A stretch of DNA of 64,000 nucleotides from Polaribacter sp. IC066 (GCF_007997085.1 NZ_VORR01000007.1:1-64000), one strand, 5' to 3'. Positions 41,310-51,021 are shown, counted from the first letter of the stretch. The notes: a model not told the origin generated them from the letters alone. Numbers and translations are program-made.

Positions 41310-41645
41310 AATTTCTTGGCTCTTGGCTCTTGATTCTTTTAAATCTAAAGACTCATATATAAACCTATTCCCTTATCTCTTGGCTCATGAATCTTGCTTT
41401 TGGCTTTTAGCTGTTGATTCTTATCTTTTTAAATCTAAAGACTCATATGTAAACCTATTCTCTTGTCTCGTGGCTCTTGATTCTTTTGGCTTTTAGCTTC
41501 TGACTCCTGTTTCTTTTAAATCTAAAAGCTCATATATAAAACCTATTATCCTGTCTCGTGGCTCCTGAATCTTGCTTTTAGCTCTTTATTCCTGTCTCTT
41601 TTAAATCTAAAAGCTCATATCCATAATCTAATCTCCTGCCTCTAA
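41310..41645. repeat. Imperfect minisatellite of about 85-90 bp units
   Basis: The word AAATCTAAA followed by A/RGCTCATAT and TAAACCTATT starts at 41341, 41431, 41518 and 41603, spaced 90, 87 and 85 bases. Between them run variable CTTGGCTCTTGATTCTT-like words. No ORF crosses it. It is not a CRISPR, since the spacers are related to one another. Confidence 0.8.
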
Positions 41646-41665
41646 AATCTACACGATAAAAAACT

Positions 41666-41914
41666 TTATGCTCTCAACTTTAAATCTTGCATAATTTTAT
41701 TAAATTCTTCTGTGGTTGGAGTTAAGTACACAGCATCATTAATAAATAATGTTGGATATTTTACGGCTCCGTTGTACAACTCTTTGCTGTGTTCTCTTGC
41801 CTCTGCATCTAGAGCAACATCTTTAAAAATATAAGGTTCATCTGTAGAATTTAAGAAATTTTTAAAGGCTACCGTATAAGCATGTCCTTTTCGTCCGTAT
41901 AAAATTATCTTCAT
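41666..41914 (-). CDS. Glutaredoxin-like protein lacking the active-site cysteines
   Basis: An 82-residue thioredoxin-fold protein of NrdH/glutaredoxin size. The first strand MKIILYGRKGHAYTVAF lines up with the usual start of glutaredoxin, but the CxxC position reads G-H-A-Y and the protein has no Cys at all. The cis-Pro segment VKYPTLFINDAVYL is kept near residue 52. It therefore cannot do dithiol exchange. It may bind a partner or glutathione-like ligand. It lies 2 bases downstream of the FMN reductase gene. Confidence 0.7.
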   Translation of the reverse strand: MKIILYGRKGHAYTVAFKNFLNSTDEPYIFKDVALDAEAREHSKELYNGAVKYPTLFINDAVYLTPTTEEFNKIMQDLKLRA

Positions 41915-41916
41915 GT

Positions 41917-42453
41917 TTACTGCTGTATAGAATTATGAAATATTTGTATTTGTTCTTTTAATAAAATCAATACATCTTCATTTATTAGTATTCCGGCTTT
42001 AAAATTATCATAAAAACTAGAAAGAGAAAAATCTGCCACAATATTACCACCCATATAAGGAAATCCGTTTTTGGCAATGGCTAAAACTGACGCTCCACCT
42101 TGAGACCCTGGCGAAGTAGCCATTAATAACATCGGAATATTATTCCATAATTTTGGTTCTATTCTCGAAGACCAATCATAGATATTCTTAAAAGCAGCTG
42201 AAAAATTGCCATTATGTTCTGCAAGTGACAAAATAATTCCGTCTGCACGATGTATATTTTCTAAAAACTCAATTGCTTTTTTAGGAATTCCGTTTTCTGT
42301 TTCTTCGTCCATACCGTATAATGGAACCTCAAAATTATTTAAATCTAAAATATCAATTTCCACATTTTTAAGCAAGCTAGCTGCATAAACTGCTAATTCT
42401 TTATTGATTGATTTTTTGCTATTGCTGCCCGCTAAAACTGCTATTTTTTTCAT
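41917..42453 (-). CDS. NAD(P)H-dependent FMN reductase family protein
   Basis: A 178-residue flavodoxin-like protein. VLAGSNSKKSINKELAVYAA at residue 6 is the FMN phosphate loop, ILSLAEHNGNFSAAFKNIYDW near residue 95 is the isoalloxazine-side motif of the FMN_red family, and MATSPGSQGG near residue 130 follows. Such enzymes reduce quinones, azo compounds, chromate or free flavin with NAD(P)H. It forms a tight operon with an OsmC protein (3 bases upstream) and the Cys-less glutaredoxin-like gene (2 bases downstream), which suggests detoxification of electrophiles or peroxides. Confidence 0.88.
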   Translation of the reverse strand: MKKIAVLAGSNSKKSINKELAVYAASLLKNVEIDILDLNNFEVPLYGMDEETENGIPKKAIEFLENIHRADGIILSLAEHNGNFSAAFKNIYDWSSRIEPKLWNNIPMLLMATSPGSQGGASVLAIAKNGFPYMGGNIVADFSLSSFYDNFKAGILINEDVLILLKEQIQIFHNSIQQ

Positions 42454-42456
42454 GTT

Positions 42457-42843
42457 TTATATAATTTTTGTTGCTATTGGCGTTTCGCCTTTTACCATTC
42501 TTGCCACCGGACATTTACCTGCAAATATGAGTAATCGTCTTTTTTGATCTTCTGTGATCTCTTTTTCAAAGGATATTTCTTCGCTTAAATACGTCTGATT
42601 ATTTTCTTTAGTTTGAAAAACGTTGACAGTTATTTCGCCCACATCCCAGCCTTTTCTGTCCGCATACATTCTTAACGTCATTGAAACACAGCCACCAATC
42701 GCAGTTAAAAGATATTCTACGGGTGTTGCACCATTATCGCCACCACCAGAAGAAATTGGTTCATCTATGACAACAAAATGATTTCTCATTTTTGCTTCTG
42801 CTAAATATTTTTTATTTGTTAATGTTACTTTAGAGTTCGCCAT
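42457..42843 (-). CDS. OsmC family peroxiredoxin-like protein
   Basis: About 128 residues from the ATG at 42843. A longer frame begins with TTG at 42867, but that codon lies inside a promoter box (CAAAGTTA at 42865-42872, reading TAACTTTG on the minus strand), so the inner ATG is preferred. The two redox cysteines are visible in AIGGCVSMTLRMYADRKGW and FAGKCPVARMVKGETPI, as in OsmC/YhfA proteins that reduce organic hydroperoxides. It heads the three-gene operon with the FMN reductase and the glutaredoxin-like protein. Confidence 0.88.
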   Translation of the reverse strand: MANSKVTLTNKKYLAEAKMRNHFVVIDEPISSGGGDNGATPVEYLLTAIGGCVSMTLRMYADRKGWDVGEITVNVFQTKENNQTYLSEEISFEKEITEDQKRRLLIFAGKCPVARMVKGETPIATKII

Positions 42844-42864
42844 AAAAGTGCTTGTTTTAAACGA

Positions 42865-42872
42865 CAAAGTTA
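42865..42872 (-). promoter_or_regulatory. -7 box of the osmC operon
   Basis: TAACTTTG on the minus strand fits TAnnTTTG and sits 21 bases upstream of the chosen ATG at 42843. Confidence 0.5.
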
Positions 42873-42983
42873 CACTAATTAATTTTATTTTCCAAGGAAT
42901 ATAATTCTACGGGAAATTATTCCGTTAAATTCACTTTTAAAATATTTAATACGATTTTCAAATAGCGTTAAATAGGGTAGAAA

Positions 42984-43130
42984 TTACTTGTATTGAGCAA
43001 CAAGTTTAGTCCTGATTGCATACTTGTTTGAGCTCTTGCGCTTTTAGGTACAAAGCGAGTGCCTTTCTGCTTCACTCCAGATAAACGGCAAGCAGTAAAC
43101 CTGATTACCGACCCGCAGTTAGCTTCAAAT
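42984..43130. repeat. REP-like intergenic repeat
   Basis: The stretch downstream of the next minus-strand gene has nested short inverted repeats (ACTTGT/ACAAGT and AACAAGT/ACTTGTT) around TTTAGTCCTGATTGC, a word also present at 39650 in the pirin spacer. Base composition is more GC-rich than its surroundings. Probably a decayed extragenic palindromic element. Confidence 0.4.
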
Positions 43131-43185
43131 AAAAAAACATGCAAAACTTAAAGAGGATTTATAAAATATGCCACAAGGCAAAAAA

Positions 43186-44877
43186 TTATTGATTTATTTT
43201 AATAGAATCTATTTGTTTTTGAAGTCTTTGTATGTCTTGAATCTTTTTTTGCTGTGCAGATAAAAGCTGAATAGAATCTAAAATTTGACGATTTTTCTCT
43301 AAAACAGTTTTCTCTTTTTCAAAATAAATGTTGATGTGTTCGCTAGATCTCCAAGCTTCATTTAATTGGTTGTAGATTTCCTCGTTCCAGCTACTTGGTT
43401 TTTTAGCATTAATCCAAACTACATCTCTATATTCACTATCTACCAATGCTAAATCTGGTGTTGCAGAGCCGTCGAACTGTTCAGGATTTGTACTGCTAAT
43501 TGTGGAAACCGTTCCAAGAAAAAACATTCGTTTTCTACCCGCAATATTTTTAATATAAGGTCTAAATTCTACGGGAGTGTTTGAGCTCCAATCGTATTCT
43601 TTTTTAGATTCTTTTACTTTTAAAGGCATTGCAGAAACGCCTGCATACCCTTCCTTTTTAGACGCATGATCGTAGTAGTATACTTTATTTGTGCCATCGG
43701 CAGGAATAATAACACTGTAACTTAAACTGGTTCTTTCATCGCCAATAGGCTCTAGACCAAACCAATGGTATAAACCAGAATAGGCGCCAATTTTAGTATC
43801 AGAAAAATCGAAATCGGTCACATACGGTTGACCGTTTTGATCTTTTGGTGCTATCGGAATTTTAACTGCACTTTTCATATTCCAGGGTAACGGATCAGAA
43901 AAGCCGCCTAAAAATTTTAGACTTTCTGCTTGTAATCGCGATACTTTTTCAGATAAGATATTTTGTCTGTTTAAAAAATCATAATTTTTCATTTCTTCAG
44001 GAGAAATATACGTTCCTTTTCCGATGGTAATTCTTTCTAAATAATCACCAAAACTATGCTCGCCATTCTCTACAAGCATCACACCACCAAAACTAGGATA
44101 CGGAAAAAAGAACCCTTTCCATTTGATCAAACTAACCACTTGTACCCAAGCACCTGAATCGTTTTTCATGTAAAAAGTTTCACTTGGCTCATAATTAAAT
44201 AGCATCCAAGGGTTTAAACGCTGCACAACCGCATTATACGTATTTCTACTAAACTTTAAAGATTCGCCTATTGAGAATGTAACCGGAATTCTATTTTCGC
44301 TAGAAAAACGCGGAAACGGCGTGGTACTTGACACAGAAAAAACCTCTTCTATATTGTCTTTTATTCCTTGCCAAACATATTTTTCGGTTGGCTGAATGGC
44401 CATTGTCCATTGGTTTGAACCGTCTACCCTCACTAAATGCGGCATTGAAACATCTTTGGTTTCGGCAACTGACTCATTTGCCATTGAATAGATATTTCTT
44501 AAAGGTTGAATTCTTTCATTTTGAGTTAAGGGTAGTTCTACAATTTCAAAACGATTTAAATTGTTGAAAGCGCTGTAGGTTTTCATATAATCGTACATAT
44601 TATAATAAAAACCAACAAAATAAAGCGCCCCAAAAAATAGTGTTAACACAAATAAGATTCCGATTTTTTTTATGACGCCTGTTGATTTTCTAAAACTTCT
44701 GACCCCAAGAAATAGCATAAGAAAACAAAAAAATATTATGAAAATATATTTTCTAAAAAATAGCAATGCAGGCTGATAATCATCTCGTAAAAAGAATAAC
44801 AACCCTATTAAAATTAAGCTAAAAAAGAGAACTCTCTTTTTTTGCTTTGCTCCTTTATTCCAATAATTCTTTATCAT
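43186..44877 (-). CDS. Unknown membrane-anchored protein, 563 residues
   Basis: I do not recognise this family. Three hydrophobic helices at about residues 16-34, 42-62 and 72-92 anchor the protein. Residues 95-520 form a large soluble, probably periplasmic, domain rich in aromatic residues and Gly, with segments such as PYPSFGGVMLVENGEHSFGDYL, GLYHWFGLEPIGDERTSL and RKRMFFLGTVSTI. The last 45 residues are a predicted coiled coil rich in Gln, Lys and Ile. There is no lipobox or catalytic signature. It is a single gene between two repeat-rich spacers. A role in cell-envelope structure or signalling is possible but unsupported. Confidence 0.7.
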   Translation of the reverse strand: MIKNYWNKGAKQKKRVLFFSLILIGLLFFLRDDYQPALLFFRKYIFIIFFCFLMLFLGVRSFRKSTGVIKKIGILFVLTLFFGALYFVGFYYNMYDYMKTYSAFNNLNRFEIVELPLTQNERIQPLRNIYSMANESVAETKDVSMPHLVRVDGSNQWTMAIQPTEKYVWQGIKDNIEEVFSVSSTTPFPRFSSENRIPVTFSIGESLKFSRNTYNAVVQRLNPWMLFNYEPSETFYMKNDSGAWVQVVSLIKWKGFFFPYPSFGGVMLVENGEHSFGDYLERITIGKGTYISPEEMKNYDFLNRQNILSEKVSRLQAESLKFLGGFSDPLPWNMKSAVKIPIAPKDQNGQPYVTDFDFSDTKIGAYSGLYHWFGLEPIGDERTSLSYSVIIPADGTNKVYYYDHASKKEGYAGVSAMPLKVKESKKEYDWSSNTPVEFRPYIKNIAGRKRMFFLGTVSTISSTNPEQFDGSATPDLALVDSEYRDVVWINAKKPSSWNEEIYNQLNEAWRSSEHINIYFEKEKTVLEKNRQILDSIQLLSAQQKKIQDIQRLQKQIDSIKINQ

Positions 44878-45533
44878 AATAAGTCTCTCTAAATTTTTTT
44901 ATTCCGCCAAGTTCTATTTGAACTCGATAAAAATTACAGTGTCATGAACTGTAATTTATATTTTAAATACTCCATAATTTATTCATGTTTATTTACATGA
45001 ATAATGCTAACCGTCATTGCAATAATTATTAGAATCTCAAAAAAAAAGAAAGTAGATTCTTCCAACTAAAAAATTATCGGCATCAATCAAAAAGAATTGA
45101 AAACAATTAAAATTACCGAAGCAATAATTCCAAAATATCTAAATTTATTTATCCTTTTAACACTCTTTTTTAATTAAAAATTTCTCTTGTACTGTTTTCT
45201 TATACGTTTAAGCTTTTAATTGTTTTGTGTTGAATGCAAATTTCCTATAAATTATTTTCTTTCACTACAAAATATTTAAAATTCTGCAACCTGTAAATTC
45301 GGGTTAAATAGACTAGCGGTCAAAAAAACATTTTTCATGTTTTGCCGCAAAACATGCTAGCTATAAACCTAATATATAGGCATATAATAAGACAAAAAAA
45401 TAATTATAATGCGAATGACAAAAATAAAATTAGAACAACTCCTTGAAAGTAAAGATTAAAGAGACTAATAACCCTTAATCAATACTAGCTTTTTCAAATC
45501 TTCCTCGATAATTTTCGAATTCTTCTAATCCAC
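44878..45533. other. 650-base intergenic region with a strong hairpin
   Basis: No ORF with coding character is present. At 45336-45356 a perfect 9-bp inverted repeat (CATGTTTTG and its complement, loop CCG) is enclosed by CTAGC at 45313 and GCTAG at 45356. No T-run follows, so it is more likely a palindromic repeat than a terminator. Confidence 0.45.
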
Positions 45534-46130
45534 TCATTTCATTAACTTATGAATTTGTAAATACTGCAACAACATAATTGTTCTTGCATCAATAATTTCT
45601 TTATTTTCAATCATTTTTAAGGCATCTATAAAAGTGGTCTCTAATACTTCGATTTCTTCATTTTCTGACGCTAAACCCCCTCCATCATTAATCTTATCAT
45701 CCTCTTTATATTCGGCTATATACAAATGGGTTTGTTCTTTCATTAATCCTGGGGATAAAAAAATAGTACTCACTTTTTCTAATTTAGAAATAGCATACCC
45801 AAGTTCTTCTTTTGTTTCTCTGATAACGCTTGTTTCAGCAGACTCGTTTTGATCTATGGCACCACCACAAACTTCAATTGAAAAACCGTTATTTACTCCT
45901 GCAACATATATCGGCATTCTAAACTGTTTCGATAAAAGCACTTTCTTCGATGTTATATTGTATAACAAAACGGCAACTCCGTCTGCTTTGCCATAAACTT
46001 CATGGGTTAAATGCACTATTTTTCCGTTTTTAAAGGTAAAATCGAAACTTACTTGTTCTAATTTTGCCCATAAATTTGAAATCACTTTATACGATACATT
46101 ATTAATTATCTTTTTCATTTTCATTTTCAT
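45534..46130 (-). CDS. NUDIX hydrolase, GDP-mannose pyrophosphatase (NudK)-like
   Basis: A 198-residue protein. The Nudix box is complete: GGAIDQNESAETSVIRETKEELGY near residue 93 contains the G-x5-E-x7-RE-x2-EELG metal site. FKNGKIVHLTHEVYGKADGVAVLLYN near residue 32 and KQFRMPIYVAGVN near residue 67 resemble the NudK/ADP-ribose pyrophosphatase branch, which splits GDP-mannose or ADP-ribose into the sugar phosphate and NMP. Several Met codons (MKMKMKK) allow other starts. Confidence 0.85.
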   Translation of the reverse strand: MKMKMKKIINNVSYKVISNLWAKLEQVSFDFTFKNGKIVHLTHEVYGKADGVAVLLYNITSKKVLLSKQFRMPIYVAGVNNGFSIEVCGGAIDQNESAETSVIRETKEELGYAISKLEKVSTIFLSPGLMKEQTHLYIAEYKEDDKINDGGGLASENEEIEVLETTFIDALKMIENKEIIDARTIMLLQYLQIHKLMK

Positions 46131-46449
46131 TTTTTACGCTTTTTCTTACTTCTAAACAGCTTTATAATTTAACAATGCTGCTCTTACTTTTCATATTAAC
46201 ATCTGTATTTGAGCTATTTGCTAAATTGTTTACACAAAAAACACCTCTTATTTTTTAAGCTGAACAATTTATAAACAAGCAATTTCGATATTTTTATGAA
46301 GCATCAGAAATATTCTCACTGCAATTATAGGCAGTTTATTTTCATTAACTGGTGCACTTCGTTTTAAAATCTACTTAAAATACACCTTTTTTAAGTACAT
46401 TTTTGTATTTTATGGTTGTTAAAAAAATGAACTTCTGCAACTTTTTAAA

Positions 46450-46457
46450 TATATTTG
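46450..46457 (+). promoter_or_regulatory. -7 box of the T9SS-secreted protein gene
   Basis: TATATTTG matches TAnnTTTG, 25 bases before the ATG at 46483. Confidence 0.5.
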
Positions 46458-46482
46458 ACACAAATTAATCAAACACTAGTAA

Positions 46483-49400
46483 ATGAAGAAATTAGTACCT
46501 GTTTTAATCATTTTTTTTGCATTAAATGGATTCTCTCAAAAAGAAGCTAATTTTTGGTATTTTGGCGAAAATGCTGGTTTAGATTTTACATCAAATCCAC
46601 CAGATATTTTAAATAGCTCTTTATCTACAGATGAGGGATCTGCTTCTATTTCTAATTCTGAAGGAATTCTACAATTCTACACTGATGGCTCTACTGTATT
46701 TAACAGTACAGGCGCAATAATGGATAATGGAACAGGATTACTAGGTGATTCCTCAAGCGCGCAGTCTGCTATTATCGTTCCGAAACCCTTAAATTCTAAT
46801 ATTTATTATGTTTTTACGGTTGGAAGGCAGCAAAATAGAAATTTAGGAAATGGCGTAGCCTACTCAACCGTAGATATGACTTTAAATAGCGGACTTGGTG
46901 GAGTTACATCAAAAAATATTTTTTTAAATGGCTCTAGTAATGCAAGAGAAAAAATAACCTCTGTTAGAGGTGATGCTTGTAATACTTTTTGGGTAATTAC
47001 TTCAGATATTAATAATTTTTATGCTTATCTAATTACTGACAGCGGAGTAATTAATAATGCACAAAAGTCTTTACATAATAATAATTTAACTAATTTAAGA
47101 GGCTATTTAAAAATTTCTCCAGACGGAAAAACATTAGTGAATGCGAGCGCAAATTCTGGTACTTATATTTTTGATTTTAATGCTTCTAATGGTGAAATAA
47201 CAAATGGAGGTAGTCTTTCTAGCTTAAGTTACGACGGTTACGGAGTAGAATTCTCTAGAGATGGACAAAAACTATATATTTCTACTGGAACATTTAGTCA
47301 ATTTAATAATAATTCTGGTGTTAGAAATCCACCTGACTATGCCAGTATTAGTCAATTTAATTTAGAATCGAGAAATATTACTGACATAAATACTAGCATT
47401 AAATTAATTTATGATACAAATTCAGGATATAGAGGAGCTTTACAATTAGCTTCTAATGGTAAAATTTACTACGCTAGAAGTCGTACATCTTTTTTAGGTG
47501 TTATTAATTCTCCTGAAAAAGATGCGTCTGAAGTTAATTTTATAGAGGACGGTCTGAATTTAGGTGGCAAAATTTCGACAGAAGGTTTACCTCCATTTAT
47601 TCAATCTTTTTTTCTCGAAATTGAAATTAAAGACTTGGCAACCAACATTGTATTAAATAGTCAAGATTTAAAGTTTTGCACAGGTCAGGATAAAGTCATT
47701 TCTCCAGAGCCTATTACTGGCACTGATATTAACTATTTGTGGACTTTTGATAACGGAACTACTATAACGGAGACAATTTCATCTTCAGCAACTCAAAAAA
47801 ATTTAGAACTCGACAACATAAACTATAACGATAAAGGTACTTACAAATTAAAAATAACATTAAAAGACCGTTGTAAAAATGATGTAATATACAACGCCAC
47901 TTTTAATATAGAAGTTTTTGAAGCTTCAGTCGCCACTAGACCGTCAGATGTTTTTTTCTGTGACACGGATAGAGATGGTTTTAATAATTTTGATTTACAA
48001 GCGGATATAAGTAATGAAATCCTAAACGGTTTGGATCCTGCTATTTTTGAAGTTTTATATTTTTCAAATGACGTAGATGCAATTTCTGGAGATAACCCGT
48101 TGCCAAATCCGTATACAAACCCTACCGCTTTTAGTTCTCAAACTATTTTTGCAAGAGTTCAAAATAAAAATGCAACTGATGCGTGTTTTGATATTATAGA
48201 TTTTGTTTTAGCAGTAACCGATTTACCGGTTCCGGTGCAACCAACACCTTTAAGAATATGCGACGATTTAGTAAGTGGTGATGATACCGATGGAATTGTA
48301 GATACCTTTATTTTAATTGATAAAGACGATGATATTTATGGTTCGCTAGATCAAACACAATACACTATTAGTTATCATACCACACAAACTGGCGCAGAAA
48401 TAAATGATGTAGCCACTATAATTGATAAAAATGTAGGTCACCCGGTAACCAATACTCAAACGGTTTACATTAGAGTAGAAAACAAAGACAACATAAATTG
48501 TTATGATGCGGATAAAACTTTAGAACTCATTGTTGATGCCTTGCCTGTTACAAATTTGAATCCAACATTGAATCAATGTATAGAAGGAACTGATACTGCT
48601 ACAACAGTAAATTTAACAATTGCTGAAATAAATATTTCTAATAATTATGAAAATGAAGATTTTGAATATTATTTAGATCCAGACGGTTTAGACCTAATTA
48701 CCAACCCAACTTCATATCCTGTTCAAGTTAATATACCTCAATCTGTATTTGTCAAAGTTAGAAATAACTTTAGTGGTTGCTCTGGAGATTTAGTTGAATT
48801 AAAAATTAATGTTGGCCGAATTGTAAACAACGATTTTAATGATGTTCAAACCCCTGAATGTGACGATTTATTTGATGCCGACGGAAATATTACTGATGAT
48901 ACAGATAATGTCAAAAATTTTACTTTAAATAAAGAACAAATAGTAATCAACATAAAAGAAAATATATCTAATTCAGAAAATACAACTGTTTTTTTCTATG
49001 AAAACGAACAAGACCGAACAAACTCCTTAAATGCAATTGATATCTCAAATTATAAAAATGATATTGATAAAATTGAAATTACAACTATTTCTGGCGGAAT
49101 TCAATTTCCAATCTATTATAAAATTTTAAGTGATGTAAATAATAATTGCCAAGGTTTAGGTGAATTTTATCTACAAATAAATTCAATCCCTTTAATAAGT
49201 AGTGAAATTCTTTCTCCTATCAAAGAGTGCGATACTGATGATATTGATGGAAATTACTCAAATGGTAGCATTCCTAATATTAATTTAACAGAAAAAATTG
49301 ATGAACTTTTTCAAGGAACTGGTCAAGCTCAAAACGATTTTACTTTTAGTTTTTATAAATCCGAAGCTGCTGCCTTTTCTGGTGACATAACAAATACTGA

Positions 49401-51009
49401 TTATATCTTAAATCCTAATGATTTTACAAATGATATTCCGCTAGGCTTTTTAGAGGGTGATGTTGCAAAACAAACAATTTATATTCGTGTAGAAAATGCA
49501 AACGGTTGCATAAACACCCACGCTAGTTTTGATATTATTATAAATCCTTTGCCAATAATTACGAATATAATTCCTAATTTAGAAATATGTGATATTGGTA
49601 CAAAAGATGGTAATATTAGAAATGGACTTGCTCAAAACGTAAATATTTCAGTCAGAGATATTGATTTTTTAGGAAATAAAAATGCCTCTGACTTTACGGT
49701 TACTTATCATAAAACATTAATAAATTTAAAAAATTTAAATTCTACAGGCGTTGACAAAAACAACTATGATTCTGATCGAGATAGAGTAAATATTAACCTA
49801 ACAACTAATGTTAGCGAAGAAGTTTTATATGTAAGAATTTTAAATAATAATACGGGATGTATTTTTGACCTATCTGAATTAACAATCATTATAAATCCTG
49901 AACCAGTTTTTGAAGTACCCACTAATTTACCCTATTGCGATAATAATAACGATGACGATGATGCTAACGGAATTGTGCAAAACATAGATTTGGATAGTAA
50001 AATTCCTGAAATATTAGGTAGTACGCAAAATTCGAATGATTTTATCGTTACTTTTCATCTTTCGCAAACAGATGCAACTACTGGAGATAATGCTATTGAA
50101 TCTCCTTATGAAAATACAAATCCGACAGAAACTATTTATGTACGCATTCAACAAAAACAAACCTTGTGTGTAAATGACGATGCTACGTTTGATGTGATTA
50201 TAAATTCATTACCAGATTTTACAGTTACCACACCTCAAATTTTATGTTTAATCGATGCCCCTTTAAATATTGCAGTAGAGAATCCACGTGATGTTTATAG
50301 CTATGAATGGAAAGATGAAAGGGGTGCAACTATTGGCACAGACAGCAATATTAACGTATTTTCTGGCGGAACTTATCGAGTGACAGCAACCACAACAAAC
50401 GGTACTTTTTGTGAAAGAGAAGAAACCATCGTCATCAATGAATCTGATCCAGCAATTTTAGAACGTAGTTTTGTAACTATTATTGATGAAGGAAATAATC
50501 TTGGAAGTACTAATAACTTATCAATCTCTATTGATACCATCAGTAATAACATCGGTATTGGAGATTATCAGTTTGCTGTTTTAAACACCGATAATAATGA
50601 AAGATTCCCTTTTATTGGTTTTCAAGAAGAACCGCTGTTTGAAAATTTAGAAGGCGGAATTTATCAAATTATTGTGAATGATAAAAATGGTTGTGTACCC
50701 GATACTATGCTGCTAGTTTCGGTAATTCAGTTTCCGAAATTCTTTACACCAAATGGGGATGGCGACAATGATTTTTGGGTGGTAAAAGGTGCTAATCAAA
50801 CTTTTTATCCAAATGCAAGTATCAATGTATTTAATAGATTTGGGAAATTAGTTGCACAAGTACCCATTGATAGTGAGGGTTGGAACGGAATTTATCAGGG
50901 TAAATTATTACCCTCTGATGATTATTGGTATAATATCACCCTAATTCCTGCAGATACCACAAAACCAAGCATCACTAAAAAAGGAAATTTCTCGCTTTTA
51001 AGAAAATAA
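46483..51009 (+). CDS. Large modular surface protein with type B T9SS C-terminal domain
   Basis: A 1508-residue secreted protein. A Sec signal (MKKLVPVLIIFFALNGFSQ) is followed by an N-terminal beta-propeller-like region to about residue 385 (NFWYFGENAGLDF, DGSTVFNS, FSRDGQKLYIS). A PKD/Ig-like domain lies at about 395-480, then about seven related modules of 100-130 residues, each opening with a C-D-x-D-G-like loop (FCDTDRDGFNNFDL, ICDDLVSGDDTDG, ECDTDDIDGNYSNG, YCDNNNDDDDANG) and closing with an IYIRV-N- strand. The loops are rich in Asp and probably bind calcium. Residues 1415-1508 are the gliding-motility-associated C-terminal domain (FFTPNGDGDNDFW, NVFNRFGKLV, GWNGIYQGKLLPSDDYWY), the type B secretion signal. 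Likely an adhesin or structural surface protein. Confidence 0.93.
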   Translation: MKKLVPVLIIFFALNGFSQKEANFWYFGENAGLDFTSNPPDILNSSLSTDEGSASISNSEGILQFYTDGSTVFNSTGAIMDNGTGLLGDSSSAQSAIIVPKPLNSNIYYVFTVGRQQNRNLGNGVAYSTVDMTLNSGLGGVTSKNIFLNGSSNAREKITSVRGDACNTFWVITSDINNFYAYLITDSGVINNAQKSLHNNNLTNLRGYLKISPDGKTLVNASANSGTYIFDFNASNGEITNGGSLSSLSYDGYGVEFSRDGQKLYISTGTFSQFNNNSGVRNPPDYASISQFNLESRNITDINTSIKLIYDTNSGYRGALQLASNGKIYYARSRTSFLGVINSPEKDASEVNFIEDGLNLGGKISTEGLPPFIQSFFLEIEIKDLATNIVLNSQDLKFCTGQDKVISPEPITGTDINYLWTFDNGTTITETISSSATQKNLELDNINYNDKGTYKLKITLKDRCKNDVIYNATFNIEVFEASVATRPSDVFFCDTDRDGFNNFDLQADISNEILNGLDPAIFEVLYFSNDVDAISGDNPLPNPYTNPTAFSSQTIFARVQNKNATDACFDIIDFVLAVTDLPVPVQPTPLRICDDLVSGDDTDGIVDTFILIDKDDDIYGSLDQTQYTISYHTTQTGAEINDVATIIDKNVGHPVTNTQTVYIRVENKDNINCYDADKTLELIVDALPVTNLNPTLNQCIEGTDTATTVNLTIAEINISNNYENEDFEYYLDPDGLDLITNPTSYPVQVNIPQSVFVKVRNNFSGCSGDLVELKINVGRIVNNDFNDVQTPECDDLFDADGNITDDTDNVKNFTLNKEQIVINIKENISNSENTTVFFYENEQDRTNSLNAIDISNYKNDIDKIEITTISGGIQFPIYYKILSDVNNNCQGLGEFYLQINSIPLISSEILSPIKECDTDDIDGNYSNGSIPNINLTEKIDELFQGTGQAQNDFTFSFYKSEAAAFSGDITNTDYILNPNDFTNDIPLGFLEGDVAKQTIYIRVENANGCINTHASFDIIINPLPIITNIIPNLEICDIGTKDGNIRNGLAQNVNISVRDIDFLGNKNASDFTVTYHKTLINLKNLNSTGVDKNNYDSDRDRVNINLTTNVSEEVLYVRILNNNTGCIFDLSELTIIINPEPVFEVPTNLPYCDNNNDDDDANGIVQNIDLDSKIPEILGSTQNSNDFIVTFHLSQTDATTGDNAIESPYENTNPTETIYVRIQQKQTLCVNDDATFDVIINSLPDFTVTTPQILCLIDAPLNIAVENPRDVYSYEWKDERGATIGTDSNINVFSGGTYRVTATTTNGTFCEREETIVINESDPAILERSFVTIIDEGNNLGSTNNLSISIDTISNNIGIGDYQFAVLNTDNNERFPFIGFQEEPLFENLEGGIYQIIVNDKNGCVPDTMLLVSVIQFPKFFTPNGDGDNDFWVVKGANQTFYPNASINVFNRFGKLVAQVPIDSEGWNGIYQGKLLPSDDYWYNITLIPADTTKPSITKKGNFSLLRK

Positions 51010-51021
51010 AATTTAAAAAAT

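Noticed and set aside
41123..41645. CRISPR array
   Set aside because: The heptamer array has no spacers, and in the 88-bp array the parts between conserved words are themselves related repeats. No cas genes are present.
42844..42867. Upstream TTG start for the OsmC protein
   Set aside because: It overlaps an exact -7 box, so it would not be transcribed; the ATG at 42843 is preferred.
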